From CAZYME01 sp964648115 (GTDB taxonomy: Bacteria > Pseudomonadota > Gammaproteobacteria > Legionellales > Legionellaceae), in contig CAZYME010000003.1 in assembly GCA_964648115.1 (NCBI GenBank), forward strand, positions 62,001 through 126,000: DNA of 64,000 nucleotides, given 5' to 3'. Positions 44,758 to 54,347 of this stretch are shown here, one piece after another; the stretch's first letter is position 1, and each line of letters begins with the position of its first letter. The notes below the pieces were generated by a model, which had not been told where the DNA came from, searched no databases, and saw only the letters and a program-made list of their open reading frames with translations. The position numbers and the translations under genes are program-made.

Positions 44758-44980
44758 ATTCCATTTCCTGAGGTTGGACCCCAGACAGCTTAGCTTTGTT
44801 GGTATTAGTAAGGCAAGTGGGTGATTTAAAAAATCATTCGGAGCTCGTATGAGGAAATGAAATGCGCGGGATCGTTCGGGCACAGGTCCCGCTACATTCA
44901 ATGGTGTTAATTTCGTAAGTCCTGATTCACTTTTAAGTTACTGTTCGGTAATATGCTTTAGCGATTCTTTGGAGCAGACT

Positions 44981-46096
44981 ATGCCTTGTGATTACTCACT
45001 TTTACCACACTCAGGGATTCAATCGCTGGTGCCCTACGTCCCGGGTAAATCTACAGACGAATTAGCGGGAGAACAAGGCTTAACAGACATCATCAAATTA
45101 GCAAGTAATGAAAACCCTTTAGGTTGTAGCCCGCTTGTGACGCAAGCATTGGCAAGCCTTTCTAGCCATCAAATTGCAACCTATACCATCCCAGTTCACC
45201 ACCCACTTCGCAAAAAACTAGCTGATAAGCTAGGTATTGATGTAAACATGCTTACTTTGACGAATGGTTCCGAGGCGCTCATACCGCTTTTGCAAATCTG
45301 TTTTGCTTTGCATACTGAAAAACATGTGGTGATTCCAAACTATTCGTTTATTGCTTATGGGATTCAAGCCAAGTTATTAGGAATCCCGGTTGTTTCTCCG
45401 CCAGTATTACCTAATTGGCAGGCTGATGTTGACGCTATAATCGATTGTTGTAATGAGAAAACTGCTATTATTTTCCTAGCAAATCCTAACAATCCTACGG
45501 GTGCTCTAATCGGTCAAGCAGAGATTGGGCGCCTTTTAGAAAATATACCCGCGAGTACAATTTTAGTCCTTGATGAAGCATATTATGAATATGTTAGCGA
45601 AGAAGATAAATTAGATACATTGTCTCTGTTAGGGAAACACCCCAACCTCGTAATTACTCGCACCTTCTCCAAGGTATATGGCTTAGCAGGATTGCGTCTA
45701 GGATACGGCATTGCTACCCCACAAATTAGTGCATTGTTACAACGTATTCTCCCACCTTTTCCTGTAAGCGAAACTGCTTTAGTCGCAGGTTGTGCAGCGT
45801 TAGACGATCATGAGTTTTTCAAACATACCCTTCAAATTAACGCGCAGGGGTTGAAGAAGGTTCAACAAGGTTTAGACGACCTAGGAATAGATTATCTCCC
45901 CGCTGCAGGGAATTTCATTACATTTGACTGTAAAACAGACGCGGCACCTCTCTATCAGCAGTTATTACAACGTGGGGTCATTTTGAGGCCACTACACCCT
46001 TATGGTTTAAATAATTATTTACGCGTAACCATCGGTACAGATAACCAAAATTCTCGCTTTCTAGATAACTTAAAGGAACTACACCATGAAAAGTGA
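44981..46096 (+). CDS. hisC: HisC, histidinol-phosphate aminotransferase
   Basis: PLP-dependent transaminase of 371 residues used in histidine synthesis and, in many bacteria, for aromatic amino acids. Signatures: IKLASNENPLGCSP, FLANPNNPTGALI, DEAYYEYV and the Schiff-base lysine in TRTFSKVYGLAGLRLGYG. The ATG at 44981 follows GGAG by six bases. It overlaps phhB by 11 bases. No other his genes are nearby, so a role in phenylalanine/tyrosine metabolism with PhhB is plausible. Confidence 0.94.
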   Translation: MPCDYSLLPHSGIQSLVPYVPGKSTDELAGEQGLTDIIKLASNENPLGCSPLVTQALASLSSHQIATYTIPVHHPLRKKLADKLGIDVNMLTLTNGSEALIPLLQICFALHTEKHVVIPNYSFIAYGIQAKLLGIPVVSPPVLPNWQADVDAIIDCCNEKTAIIFLANPNNPTGALIGQAEIGRLLENIPASTILVLDEAYYEYVSEEDKLDTLSLLGKHPNLVITRTFSKVYGLAGLRLGYGIATPQISALLQRILPPFPVSETALVAGCAALDDHEFFKHTLQINAQGLKKVQQGLDDLGIDYLPAAGNFITFDCKTDAAPLYQQLLQRGVILRPLHPYGLNNYLRVTIGTDNQNSRFLDNLKELHHEK

Positions 46097-46427
46097 TTTA
46101 AGCACCCGCCACTGCGAATCCTGTGAAGGCATCGGTGCCGCATTAACGGTAGAGCAAGTAAATAATTTAATGCCACAATTGTCAGAAGGCTGGGAAATTT
46201 CAAACCATCACAAAGAAATCAGAAAATCATTTTCATTCAAAAATTTCTACGAAACCATGGCCTTCGTCAACGCATTAGCTTGGATAGCCAATACCGAAAA
46301 CCACCACCCGGATCTGGAAATCGGCTACAACTACTGCCACGTCCGTTTTAACACCCATGCTTTAAAAGGTCTCTCGCACAATGATTTTATTTGTGCGGCG
46401 AAAACGGATAAGTTGTTGTTGGTATAA
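46086..46427 (+). CDS. phhB: Pterin-4a-carbinolamine dehydratase
   Basis: A 113-residue enzyme that recycles 4a-hydroxytetrahydrobiopterin after phenylalanine hydroxylation. The signature ENHHPDLEIGYNYCHVRFNTH and the following LSHNDF are present. It overlaps hisC by 11 bases, which supports a joint role in aromatic amino acid metabolism. Confidence 0.94.
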   Translation: MKSDLSTRHCESCEGIGAALTVEQVNNLMPQLSEGWEISNHHKEIRKSFSFKNFYETMAFVNALAWIANTENHHPDLEIGYNYCHVRFNTHALKGLSHNDFICAAKTDKLLLV

Positions 46428-46443
46428 AAAACAAGAAATAAGG

Positions 46444-46562
46444 AAGTCCCGCATTCCGCTACGCTCCATACGGGCTACATGTTTATAATTGGCACGAAGT
46501 GTGACAATACCATGTTTATATAACATGTAGCCCGTATGGAGCGTAGCGGAATGCGGGACTTC
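46444..46562. repeat. Pair of inverted REP elements (BIME) before the RAYT
   Basis: Two copies of the REP CCCGCATTCCGCTACGCTCC... in inverted orientation, 46444-46480 and 46524-46562. The arms are identical in reverse complement over about 36 bases and are separated by a 43-base spacer. The same REP occurs at 47151-47187 after the transposase and at about 9841, 9962 and 10084 near mutT. Confidence 0.88.
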
Positions 46563-46609
46563 AAAACACTACCTCGCAAAACCAACCTAACAGTAAAAAG
46601 GAATACACT

Positions 46610-47137
46610 GTGGTTTACTATCGAAGAAACCTTCTAAAAGGAGGAACCTATTTTTTTACGCTAACGTTACAAAACCGCAAAACCAAATATTTAATAGATC
46701 ACATCGATTCGCTTCGAATCGCAATGAAAAAAACTCATCAAAAAATGCCTTTTACCACCTTAGCAATCGTTGTCCTACCCGAACATCTTCACGCCATTTG
46801 GGAGCTACCCGAAGACGACAAAAACTACTCGACGCGTTTAAGACTAATGAAGAGTTACTTCACCCAGTCTCTAATTAAAAACGGTGTCACTTTAAAAAAT
46901 AATAATCGAGGCCGGTATAATATATGGCAGGAACGTTATTGGGAGCACACCATTAGAGATGAGGATGACCTGGAGGCGCACGTGAATTATATCCATTATA
47001 ATCCTGTTAAACATGGGCTAGTTCAACGAACAGTTGATTGGCCCTATTCCTCTTTTCATTCGTATGTAAAGAAGAAAATTTTGAGCCCGCATTGGGGTGG
47101 AAATGTTCCTTTTCCTCAAATCAATTTTGGTGAGTGA
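46610..47137 (+). CDS. REP-associated tyrosine transposase (RAYT)
   Basis: A 175-residue Y1-type nuclease of the IS200/IS605-like superfamily, which cuts and joins single-stranded REP DNA. The HUH motif lies in LPEHLHAIWELP, and the catalytic Tyr region is YIHYNPVKHGLV. YWEHTIRDEDDLEAHV is also typical. It is flanked by REPs on both sides, the usual REPtron layout. The reading frame is complete with no stop or frameshift, so it may be active. Confidence 0.93.
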   Translation: MVYYRRNLLKGGTYFFTLTLQNRKTKYLIDHIDSLRIAMKKTHQKMPFTTLAIVVLPEHLHAIWELPEDDKNYSTRLRLMKSYFTQSLIKNGVTLKNNNRGRYNIWQERYWEHTIRDEDDLEAHVNYIHYNPVKHGLVQRTVDWPYSSFHSYVKKKILSPHWGGNVPFPQINFGE

Positions 47138-47150
47138 AAATATAAATAAT

Positions 47151-47187
47151 GAAGTCCCGTATGGAGCGCAGCGGAATGCGGGACTTC
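47151..47187. repeat. REP element after the RAYT
   Basis: GAAGTCCCGTATGGAGCGCAG... to ...GCGGGACTTC. Both ends match (GAAGTCCCG and CGGGACTTC), so it looks like a recombined copy of the two REPs before the gene. It abuts the stop codon of the next gene. Confidence 0.85.
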
Positions 47188-47190
47188 ATT

Positions 47191-47550
47191 TTATTTGATA
47201 GGCGTACCCTGATGAAAAACCATTTTCCACTTCCCTTCCGAACGTCTCCAAACAGAAGAGCGGCGGGCTTGTTTTGGTTTATCTTGTTGAGGATGTGTAA
47301 TTACGCTGGTATAGGTTAATAAAACAATATTTTCTGAAAGAAAAGTGGCTTTGAAATCCTCGCCTTGTATTTCAGAAGAGTCCTCACACGCCAACCAGCG
47401 GATTACTTCTTTTTTATCATGAATTTCTGAGCTGCTGCCAATTTCCATAAACGCGTCATCAACAAGCTCGCTTAGAACAGAAATTGGATCTTTCCGTAAA
47501 AATAATTGCTTTTCTTGTTTGATTATCAAATCAATTATGGCTTGCTGCAT
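47191..47550 (-). CDS. DUF4440/SnoaL-like NTF2-fold protein
   Basis: A 119-residue protein with an NTF2-like cone fold pattern; the end WRRSEGKWKMVFHQGTP is typical of DUF4440 proteins. Members bind small molecules or act as isomerases or subunits; nothing here decides. Its ATG directly follows the secF stop, so it may be translated from the secDF transcript. Confidence 0.82.
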   Translation of the reverse strand: MQQAIIDLIIKQEKQLFLRKDPISVLSELVDDAFMEIGSSSEIHDKKEVIRWLACEDSSEIQGEDFKATFLSENIVLLTYTSVITHPQQDKPKQARRSSVWRRSEGKWKMVFHQGTPIK

Positions 47551-48468
47551 CTAAGGCCGCTCGTCAATCTCTTTGCGCTGGGAGGGTAAAAAGTCTTTTC
47601 TATCCAAGCCCATTACTACAGCTAATGCACCAGCCACATAAATCGATGAATACGTGCCCACCACAATCCCAATAATCAGTGCTAAGGCAAATCCGTGAAT
47701 GGTTTCACCACCATACACAAATAAAGCAACCACAACGAAAAGCGTCAATACTGACGTCATTATCGTTCTGGACAATGTTTGATTGATAGAAATATTCATG
47801 ATTTCTACTGGAGTCGACCGACGAATTTTAATGAAATTTTCACGTACTCGGTCGAAAACTACAATGGTATCATTTAGAGAGTATCCAATTACGGCCAACA
47901 AACCTGCTAAAGCTTTTAAATCAAACTCTATACCAAAAAATGCAAACACTCCAAGGATCAAAACCGGATCATGAATTAAGGCTACTGCTGAACTGAATGC
48001 CAAACGATATTCAAACCGCATCGCAATATAGATCATGGTTGCCAATAATGAAACCACAATAGCTAAAATCCCCTTGGTTGCCAACTCCTGCCCTACTTGT
48101 GGCCCCACGAAATCAACTCTCTGCTTTGTAGCCCCTGGCAATGCCTGCATTACCTTGTCTACTAACGAGCCTTGCTCCAAATCAGCCCTAGGTGCGATGC
48201 TGATTAAAACATCCCTAGAAGTACCATAACTAACTACTTGAGCTTCTTTAAAGCCAATTTTGTATAGGTTTTCACGAATAGAGGTCAGATCCGCAGGTTG
48301 CGAATAAGTGATCTCTATCTGCGTGCCCCCTGTAAAATCTAAACCCCATTTCAATCCATTCACACATAATGCACCAATGGAGAGAACAAAAATCAGTATA
48401 GACAACAAGGCAGCCCACTTGCGGGCACCCATAAAATCTATGTTTGAATTTGGATTAAAAAATTCCAT
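47551..48468 (-). CDS. secF: SecF, protein export membrane protein
   Basis: Forms the SecDF complex that uses proton force to complete translocation. The 305 residues have six membrane helices, a periplasmic loop with GLDFTGGTQIEI, and DTIVVFDRVREN in helix 4-5. It follows secD by 13 bases. Confidence 0.97.
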   Translation of the reverse strand: MEFFNPNSNIDFMGARKWAALLSILIFVLSIGALCVNGLKWGLDFTGGTQIEITYSQPADLTSIRENLYKIGFKEAQVVSYGTSRDVLISIAPRADLEQGSLVDKVMQALPGATKQRVDFVGPQVGQELATKGILAIVVSLLATMIYIAMRFEYRLAFSSAVALIHDPVLILGVFAFFGIEFDLKALAGLLAVIGYSLNDTIVVFDRVRENFIKIRRSTPVEIMNISINQTLSRTIMTSVLTLFVVVALFVYGGETIHGFALALIIGIVVGTYSSIYVAGALAVVMGLDRKDFLPSQRKEIDERP

Positions 48469-48481
48469 CTTACCTCTCGCC

Positions 48482-50338
48482 TCAAATACCTATCGATAAT
48501 TTTTTTACATTACGACCGCCGTAGAACGCATTTACAATGGCGCGTGTGTAAGTAACACCCGTTAACATAGACGTCAAAAGACCTAGCGACAACGTAACGG
48601 CAAAGCCACGCACAGGTCCTGTTCCCACAGAGAACAATACAATAGCAACAATAAGCGTTGTAATATTGGCATCAAGAATTGTGGCAAACGCCCGCTCATA
48701 ACCTGCATAAATAGCAGCCTGCGGTGATAAACCGTGACGCAATTCCTCACGAATGCGTTCATAAATAAGCACATTCGCATCGACGGCCATCCCGACGGTC
48801 AAGACAATACCAGCAATACCAGGCAAGGTTAGCGTCGCGCCAATAATAGACAAAAGCGCGCACAATAAAATTAGATTAAGCACTAACGCAATATTTGCCA
48901 CCAAGCCAAAAAAGCGGTAGTAAACTAGCATGAGAATCAAAATCAGCCCCATGCCAACTTCTAAGGACACAATCCCGCGATGAATATTTTCTTGGCCCAA
49001 CGTAGGTCCAACTGTACGCTCTTCTACAGGATAGATAGCAGCAGGCAGTGCACCAGCTCTCAATAATAAAGATAAATTGCTCGCTTCTTTACTATCGGTC
49101 AAACCCGTAATTTGGAAATTATTACCCAGCGCATTTTGAATCACTGGCGCACTGATAACACGTTCCTCCCGGTGCGTGACACGCTTTGACTCTCCATTGA
49201 TAACTTGGTTATCCGTTTTAGTTTCAACAAAAACAATCGCCATGCGTTTACCAATGTTATCGCGTGTTGTTTTGGTAAAAAATGTTTCACCACCGCCACC
49301 TAATTGAATGACAACAGCAGGTGTAGCAGTTTGTTGATCAAAACTTGAAACAGCACTGGTAATGGAGTCACCGCTTAAAACGACCTGGCGCTTTAATAAA
49401 ATAGGCCGCTCATCCATCATATATAACTTGCTACCCATAGGGACTGCCCCTGTTTGTTTAGCAATTTGCGGATCGTTTTCTTGATCAACCAGATGAAACT
49501 GCAGCGTAGCAGTGCCACCCAAAATTTGTTTCGCCCGGGCCGCATCTTGAATACCCGGTAAATCAACAGCCACTCGTGTAGCGCCTTGCTGCTGTACTAC
49601 TGCTTCACCTACACCCAATTCATTCACACGGTTACGTAAAATACTCATGGTTTGCTCAATCGTATTTTGACGCATCGTATTTAATTCGGTAGGTGATAAA
49701 GCCGCCATAATACCGATTACATCTTTGATCTTGGTAAACGATAGGCTAGGTAATTTTTGCTTAAGATCATCTAAAGCTGCTTCCATTGATTGCTCGTCAC
49801 GAAAACGAACATCTATACCTTTATCAGCAACATAACGAATCCCCGCATAACGAATACCGGCCTCACGTAGATCCTGGCCAATGCTTTTCATCATCCCTTC
49901 GTAGCGGCGATTGATAACACTCTCAATGTCTACTTCTAAAAGAAAATGCACCCCACCACGTAAATCTAAGCCCTGCTTCATTGGCTCAGCATGGATGGCT
50001 CCCAACCACGCAGGGGTAGAGGCGGCAAGATTCAAAGCGACTGTATATTGGTTGCCTAAGGCATTCTTAATAACATCACGGGCTAGTAACTGAGTATCTG
50101 TTGAAGCGAATCGAATCTCTACACCATCAGCAGTAGCGGTGACCGCTTGATACTTAAGTTTGGCATCGTCCAACGATGCCTTCACCTGTTTTTCTAATGC
50201 TTGCGGGTCAACAGGAGTCTGTGAAGAGATTTGTACAACAGGGTATTCAGTATATAAATTGGGTATTACATACACCAGGCCGATGACTACAATCACTATC
50301 AACAGCAAGTTCTTCCAAAGTGGATATTTATTTTGCAT
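48482..50338 (-). CDS. secD: SecD, protein export membrane protein
   Basis: Partner of SecF, with 618 residues near the E. coli length of 615. DLRGGVHFLLEVD near the first periplasmic domain, LRNRVNELGVGEAVVQQQG, and the transmembrane MAVDANVLIYERIREE are present. AGGGA lies nine bases before the ATG. The yajC-secD-secF order is the standard one. Confidence 0.97.
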   Translation of the reverse strand: MQNKYPLWKNLLLIVIVVIGLVYVIPNLYTEYPVVQISSQTPVDPQALEKQVKASLDDAKLKYQAVTATADGVEIRFASTDTQLLARDVIKNALGNQYTVALNLAASTPAWLGAIHAEPMKQGLDLRGGVHFLLEVDIESVINRRYEGMMKSIGQDLREAGIRYAGIRYVADKGIDVRFRDEQSMEAALDDLKQKLPSLSFTKIKDVIGIMAALSPTELNTMRQNTIEQTMSILRNRVNELGVGEAVVQQQGATRVAVDLPGIQDAARAKQILGGTATLQFHLVDQENDPQIAKQTGAVPMGSKLYMMDERPILLKRQVVLSGDSITSAVSSFDQQTATPAVVIQLGGGGETFFTKTTRDNIGKRMAIVFVETKTDNQVINGESKRVTHREERVISAPVIQNALGNNFQITGLTDSKEASNLSLLLRAGALPAAIYPVEERTVGPTLGQENIHRGIVSLEVGMGLILILMLVYYRFFGLVANIALVLNLILLCALLSIIGATLTLPGIAGIVLTVGMAVDANVLIYERIREELRHGLSPQAAIYAGYERAFATILDANITTLIVAIVLFSVGTGPVRGFAVTLSLGLLTSMLTGVTYTRAIVNAFYGGRNVKKLSIGI

Positions 50339-50360
50339 TTTTACGTGTCCCTACAACGTC

Positions 50361-50702
50361 TTAAAGGGCTTTAAGGGTGCCCTTGGGCAACACTGAGCTA
50401 ATTGCACTTCGCTGTAAGCTGACTTCAACACCTTCCGAAACGGATATTTTTATGTATTGCTCATCCAAGCTAGTTACTTTGCCTAGTATCCCACCAGCGG
50501 TTACTATCTCATCACCTTTTTTTAATTTGCCAACCAATTCGCGATGCTCTTTAGCACGCTTATTTTGTGGGCGAATTAACATGAAGTAAAACAAAACAAA
50601 AATAGCAGCGATCATGATCAATGAAAAACTTCCATCTCCCTGCGCGCCTTTGGTTGTTGTAGTTGTGGCTGCAGCTATTGCATCACTTATAAAAAAACTC
50701 AT
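50361..50702 (-). CDS. yajC: YajC, SecDF-associated subunit
   Basis: Small membrane protein of 113 residues with one helix (about 26-44) followed by the IRPQNKRAKEH signature. AGGAGA precedes the ATG. It is the first gene before secD on the minus strand. A 167-base gap separates it from the tgt-like gene, larger than usual. Confidence 0.96.
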   Translation of the reverse strand: MSFFISDAIAAATTTTTKGAQGDGSFSLIMIAAIFVLFYFMLIRPQNKRAKEHRELVGKLKKGDEIVTAGGILGKVTSLDEQYIKISVSEGVEVSLQRSAISSVLPKGTLKAL

Positions 50703-50869
50703 GGCGGTCTCCTGTGAAATTTGCTGTTAAATCATTATGCTGGCTTTTGAGCAGTGACATGATATCGGTATTTCATTCGGAGGTAAATGAATAAGACTTA
50801 ATTATCAGAGCGAAGATGCCCAACAGGGTGGGAGAAGAGTGTATTACTTCGAGACGCAGGGAACATCTA

Positions 50870-51730
50870 TTAGAATTCGCAGAGGTAGTTCAACGCAGCC
50901 CGTATGGCAGCCTGGCAATAATATAGATTATGCTGTACTAAATACCGCTGGCACAAAAGAGGAGTATGCTCCAGTAAGTGGTGCAGATACGCCTGAGTAA
51001 AATTTTGACTACAAACAGGGCATTTACAGTTTCTATCAATCACCTCAAACCGCGTCGCGCTCTCTTTTGCTTGTAATGAAACCACGCCTTCTTGGCAATA
51101 AACATTTCCCGCACAAGCATCACTCGCCGGAATATCTGACTCAATTAAGCTTATACCCCTCCCTATTAAATCTATCATTAAAGGTAGGCTTATATCTCCG
51201 GCAACATAACAAAGAACATCCTTGTGCCTATCAAGTTGCTGAAATAACGCTGAGGAAGAAGATGATGCCTTGTCATACGTGATATAAACACCAAATGGTC
51301 TTTCTATTTCAGAACAATTTGGTAAATCCGTGACTGGCACAAAAGGAAGTATGGTTTTTGGTAGTGTTATCCAGAATTGCGATAGACCCTCCGGCAAAAT
51401 CACTATATTCGGCTGCAACTTAGCTATCAGTGTTAAAATATCTTCCACCGAATAATATGAACACCCCCCATCATAATGAGATCGGAGAGCATAACGCCCG
51501 TCCGAGCCCATCTTAAGCAAAGATGCATTTAATATCAGCGTGTCATGCCAACCTTCATACACCGCCAAATCAGGTAATATCTTTAAAAAATCAAACCCCG
51601 GCTTCATTAACAGCGCGGTCAAATCAAAAGACGCGGCTCGAACACCGGCCTCTTGCCAATTAGCTCCTGTTGCACAGCTTCCTGCCTGGCTGGTCAATAC
51701 CGGGATTACCCCGAGATTTTCGTACTTCAT
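50870..51730 (-). CDS. Degenerate tRNA-guanine transglycosylase-like protein
   Basis: A 286-residue protein in the place of tgt (queA-tgt-yajC-secD-secF), shorter than TGT (about 375). It aligns along TGT: WHDTLIL, RSHYDGG, IGRGISLIE, and the zinc motif CKCPVC (Cys235, Cys237, Cys240) followed by AYLHHL and HNLYY. The active-site residues are lost. The TDSGG motif is NASLL, the DEC region is LPE, and the nucleophilic Asp in FDCVMPTR is IESDIPAS (Glu197). Its start overlaps the queA stop by one base. It may be an accessory subunit like eukaryotic QTRT2, a repurposed RNA-binding protein, or a decaying gene. Confidence 0.85.
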   Translation of the reverse strand: MKYENLGVIPVLTSQAGSCATGANWQEAGVRAASFDLTALLMKPGFDFLKILPDLAVYEGWHDTLILNASLLKMGSDGRYALRSHYDGGCSYYSVEDILTLIAKLQPNIVILPEGLSQFWITLPKTILPFVPVTDLPNCSEIERPFGVYITYDKASSSSSALFQQLDRHKDVLCYVAGDISLPLMIDLIGRGISLIESDIPASDACAGNVYCQEGVVSLQAKESATRFEVIDRNCKCPVCSQNFTQAYLHHLLEHTPLLCQRYLVQHNLYYCQAAIRAALNYLCEF

Positions 51731-52749
51731 CAGATCCTCAACAACAAACTTGCGTCACCATAACTAAAGAAACGATAACGTTCTGCAATAGCTATACGGT
51801 AAAGCTCCATTGCTTGTTCATAGCCAATAAAAGCCGACACCAACATTAATAATGTTGATTCAGGTAAATGAAAATTAGTAACGAGCCCATCGCAAATCTG
51901 AAATTGATAACCGGGATATATAAAGATATCCGTTTCACGGCTACAAGGTTGCAACTCTCCATTCTGGGCAGCACTTTCTAAACTACGTAGCGCCGTTGTG
52001 CCCACTGCTATCACTCGCTTCCCCGCGAGGCGCGCCTTTTTCACAGCAGCACACACTTCTTCACTTACCGTGAAACGCTCATGATGCATTTTGTGGTCTT
52101 GAATGTTATCCGATCGTACGGGACGGAATGTCCCCGCTCCGACATGTAGCGTGGTGTAAGCAAAGTTCACGCCTTTCTCTTTTAGGCTATCCAATATTGA
52201 TTCGTCAAAATGAAGACCTGCTGTTGGAGCCGCCACTGAACCTTTATGTAATGCATAAACAGTTTGGTAGCGATTTAAATCCAACCCTTCATCTGCCCTA
52301 TCAATATAGGGAGGGAGAGGAATATGGCCAATTTGATGCAGCATTACATCTACATCACCGTTAACTTTACAGTGATACAGGTCTTCTTGCTTTGCTAAAA
52401 TTTCAATACACCAATTGTTGTCCAAGTGGATTAATGTGCCTGCCTTAGAAGATTTACTCGCTTTAATGTGAGCAAGAAATGTATCGTCGCCATTGATGCG
52501 CTCCACCAATAACTCAACTTTACCACCACTCGCCTTCTGGCCATACAATCGTGCCGGAATAACCTTGCTGTCATTCATTACCAGGAGATCTCCTGGCTCA
52601 ATGAAGTTAACAAGGTCAGTAAATTGATGATGTTGATAAACGCCTGTTACACAACTATAGATCAACAACCTTGAATCACTTCTATTTGCCAAAGGATATT
52701 GGGCTATTAGTTCAGGGGGTAACTCAAAATTAAACGCGTGTGTTTTCAT
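51730..52749 (-). CDS. queA: QueA, S-adenosylmethionine:tRNA ribosyltransferase-isomerase
   Basis: Adds the cyclopentene-diol precursor to 7-aminomethyl-7-deazaguanine in the queuosine pathway. The 339 residues show FELPPELIAQYPL, PARLYG, GSVAAPTAGLHF and HVGAGTFRPV, and are complete. It is translationally coupled to the tgt-like gene. QueA requires a base already placed by TGT, so a functional TGT must exist elsewhere if the tgt-like protein is inactive. Confidence 0.96.
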   Translation of the reverse strand: MKTHAFNFELPPELIAQYPLANRSDSRLLIYSCVTGVYQHHQFTDLVNFIEPGDLLVMNDSKVIPARLYGQKASGGKVELLVERINGDDTFLAHIKASKSSKAGTLIHLDNNWCIEILAKQEDLYHCKVNGDVDVMLHQIGHIPLPPYIDRADEGLDLNRYQTVYALHKGSVAAPTAGLHFDESILDSLKEKGVNFAYTTLHVGAGTFRPVRSDNIQDHKMHHERFTVSEEVCAAVKKARLAGKRVIAVGTTALRSLESAAQNGELQPCSRETDIFIYPGYQFQICDGLVTNFHLPESTLLMLVSAFIGYEQAMELYRIAIAERYRFFSYGDASLLLRI

Positions 52750-52757
52750 GAAAAAAG

Positions 52758-53648
52758 CTATCCTGCGAATTCTTGTGGTGCACTTGCTCTAAATAGTCGT
52801 GCACCAAAAATATTAATATAAAGACCTAGAATGACTAGCAATCCTGCAGCTGCTTTCCAGAACTGAAAAGACTCACCCAGAATAACCATTGCGCTCATCA
52901 CACCCACTACGGGCACCAATAACGTAAATGGAACAATTACGCTTATAGGATACCGGCTGAGCAACCAATTCCACACGCCATAACCGACCCATGTGGAGAT
53001 ATAAACAATATAAAGCAAAGATGATAGCCCTACCCAGGTTAAATGATGGTAGCTTTCTACTATGCGCGACGGACCATCCACTATAAATGACAATATTGTC
53101 ATCGGAATGCAGGACACAAAACAGCCCCAAACCACCATTGAGATCATGTTAACTTTGCTTATTCTTTTAATAATAAGGTTCCCCACCCCCCAGGTAGCAG
53201 CCCCCGAAAGAAGGCAAATAAACCCTAGCAATGAAACATTTTTATCTAAATGCAGAGCCACTATACCGATGCCCATAAATGAAACCAAAGCCCCGGCAAT
53301 TTGCCAAACATGCAATTCTTCGCCTAAAAATAATACGGCAAAAAACATACTAAAAAACACCTGCATCTGCATGATTAACGAGGCCATACCTGGGGTCATA
53401 CCCACAGACATGCCGATAAAAAGCAGCGCGAATTGTAAACCAAACATGACTAAGCCGTACAATACGACTATACGAAAAGGAATAGCGGGACGAGGTATAA
53501 AAAAAATGGCGGGAACGCTGGCTAAAATAAATCGCAAGGCGCAAAGCATCAACGGCGACAATTCATCAAGACTCAGCTTAACAAAAATAAAATTCACGCC
53601 CCAGACTAGAGCAACAAGCAACGCTAACAGTAAATGAGAAATAGGCAT
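52758..53648 (-). CDS. EamA-family (drug/metabolite) transporter
   Basis: Ten-helix DMT superfamily permease of 296 residues in two EamA halves (about 5-130 and 145-280). VWGVNFIFVKL at the start and the second-half WGVGNLIIKR pattern are typical. The substrate is not predictable. It lies nine bases upstream of queA on the same strand. Confidence 0.88.
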   Translation of the reverse strand: MPISHLLLALLVALVWGVNFIFVKLSLDELSPLMLCALRFILASVPAIFFIPRPAIPFRIVVLYGLVMFGLQFALLFIGMSVGMTPGMASLIMQMQVFFSMFFAVLFLGEELHVWQIAGALVSFMGIGIVALHLDKNVSLLGFICLLSGAATWGVGNLIIKRISKVNMISMVVWGCFVSCIPMTILSFIVDGPSRIVESYHHLTWVGLSSLLYIVYISTWVGYGVWNWLLSRYPISVIVPFTLLVPVVGVMSAMVILGESFQFWKAAAGLLVILGLYINIFGARLFRASAPQEFAG

Positions 53649-53917
53649 CTTATTGCTTTACAATTAATATAAAGGGCTATTTTATACCAAATAGTAAAAA
53701 ACTGCTTAGATTTTTGGATGGGGGGATTGCCTGTTTGCATAGACAGTGAATCATAGATTCTTCTCCCCTCCCGGGGCGAAGGAACCACGATTGCCTATAG
53801 GTGAGATGGTTAACCTGTCATCCCTAAAAATATGATAAACTTTGATAATCTTAGGAGAAAGGTTATCCTATTAAACAATTTTTACCGCCAGCACCTTATT
53901 TACTGATGGAGAAAAAC

Positions 53918-54313
53918 ATGAGCCGACTCTTTAACTATTGCGCCACTGCAACACTAAGCTTATTTGCAGCTACTGCAATAGCCGTTCCACCCAAACAGCT
54001 GATAACGCATAACAGAACTGACGTTGAATCAAACGCCTTCGTAGCAGGGACCATTCCTTCACAACATCCAACGAGAGCGCATAGTGATGGCGTAGTATTT
54101 TGGGCTGCCGTTAAAATGGCCTGTTTTGGCCACACAAATGGCGACAAATGCAGTGCTTTAATAAAAGTCGCCACTAATACTGCTACTCCAATAGACATAG
54201 GCTATGTAGAAATGGATATAAAGACTGGCGACATTACACCAAAACAAATCATTGCTAATGGCTATACAATTACGGTAGATGGACCGGGGGAAACAACCAT
54301 CACTACGAATTGA
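53918..54313 (+). CDS. Small secreted protein of unknown function
   Basis: A 131-residue protein with a signal peptide (MSRLFNYCATATLSLFAATAIAVPPK, cleaved about after AIA). The ATG at 53918 follows GGAG by six bases, and the ATG at 53906 is less likely. The mature part has two cysteines (ACFGHTNGDKC) that may form a disulfide, and a beta-rich C-terminus ending TITVDGPGETTITTN. No family is recognised. Confidence 0.78.
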   Translation: MSRLFNYCATATLSLFAATAIAVPPKQLITHNRTDVESNAFVAGTIPSQHPTRAHSDGVVFWAAVKMACFGHTNGDKCSALIKVATNTATPIDIGYVEMDIKTGDITPKQIIANGYTITVDGPGETTITTN

Positions 54314-54347
54314 TAAAAATCGGCTCGGTGCGCGCACAAGCCCCGAG

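Noticed and set aside
53062..53637. 191-codon plus-strand frame
   Set aside because: It is antisense to the EamA transporter, whose membrane helices and family motifs are clear.
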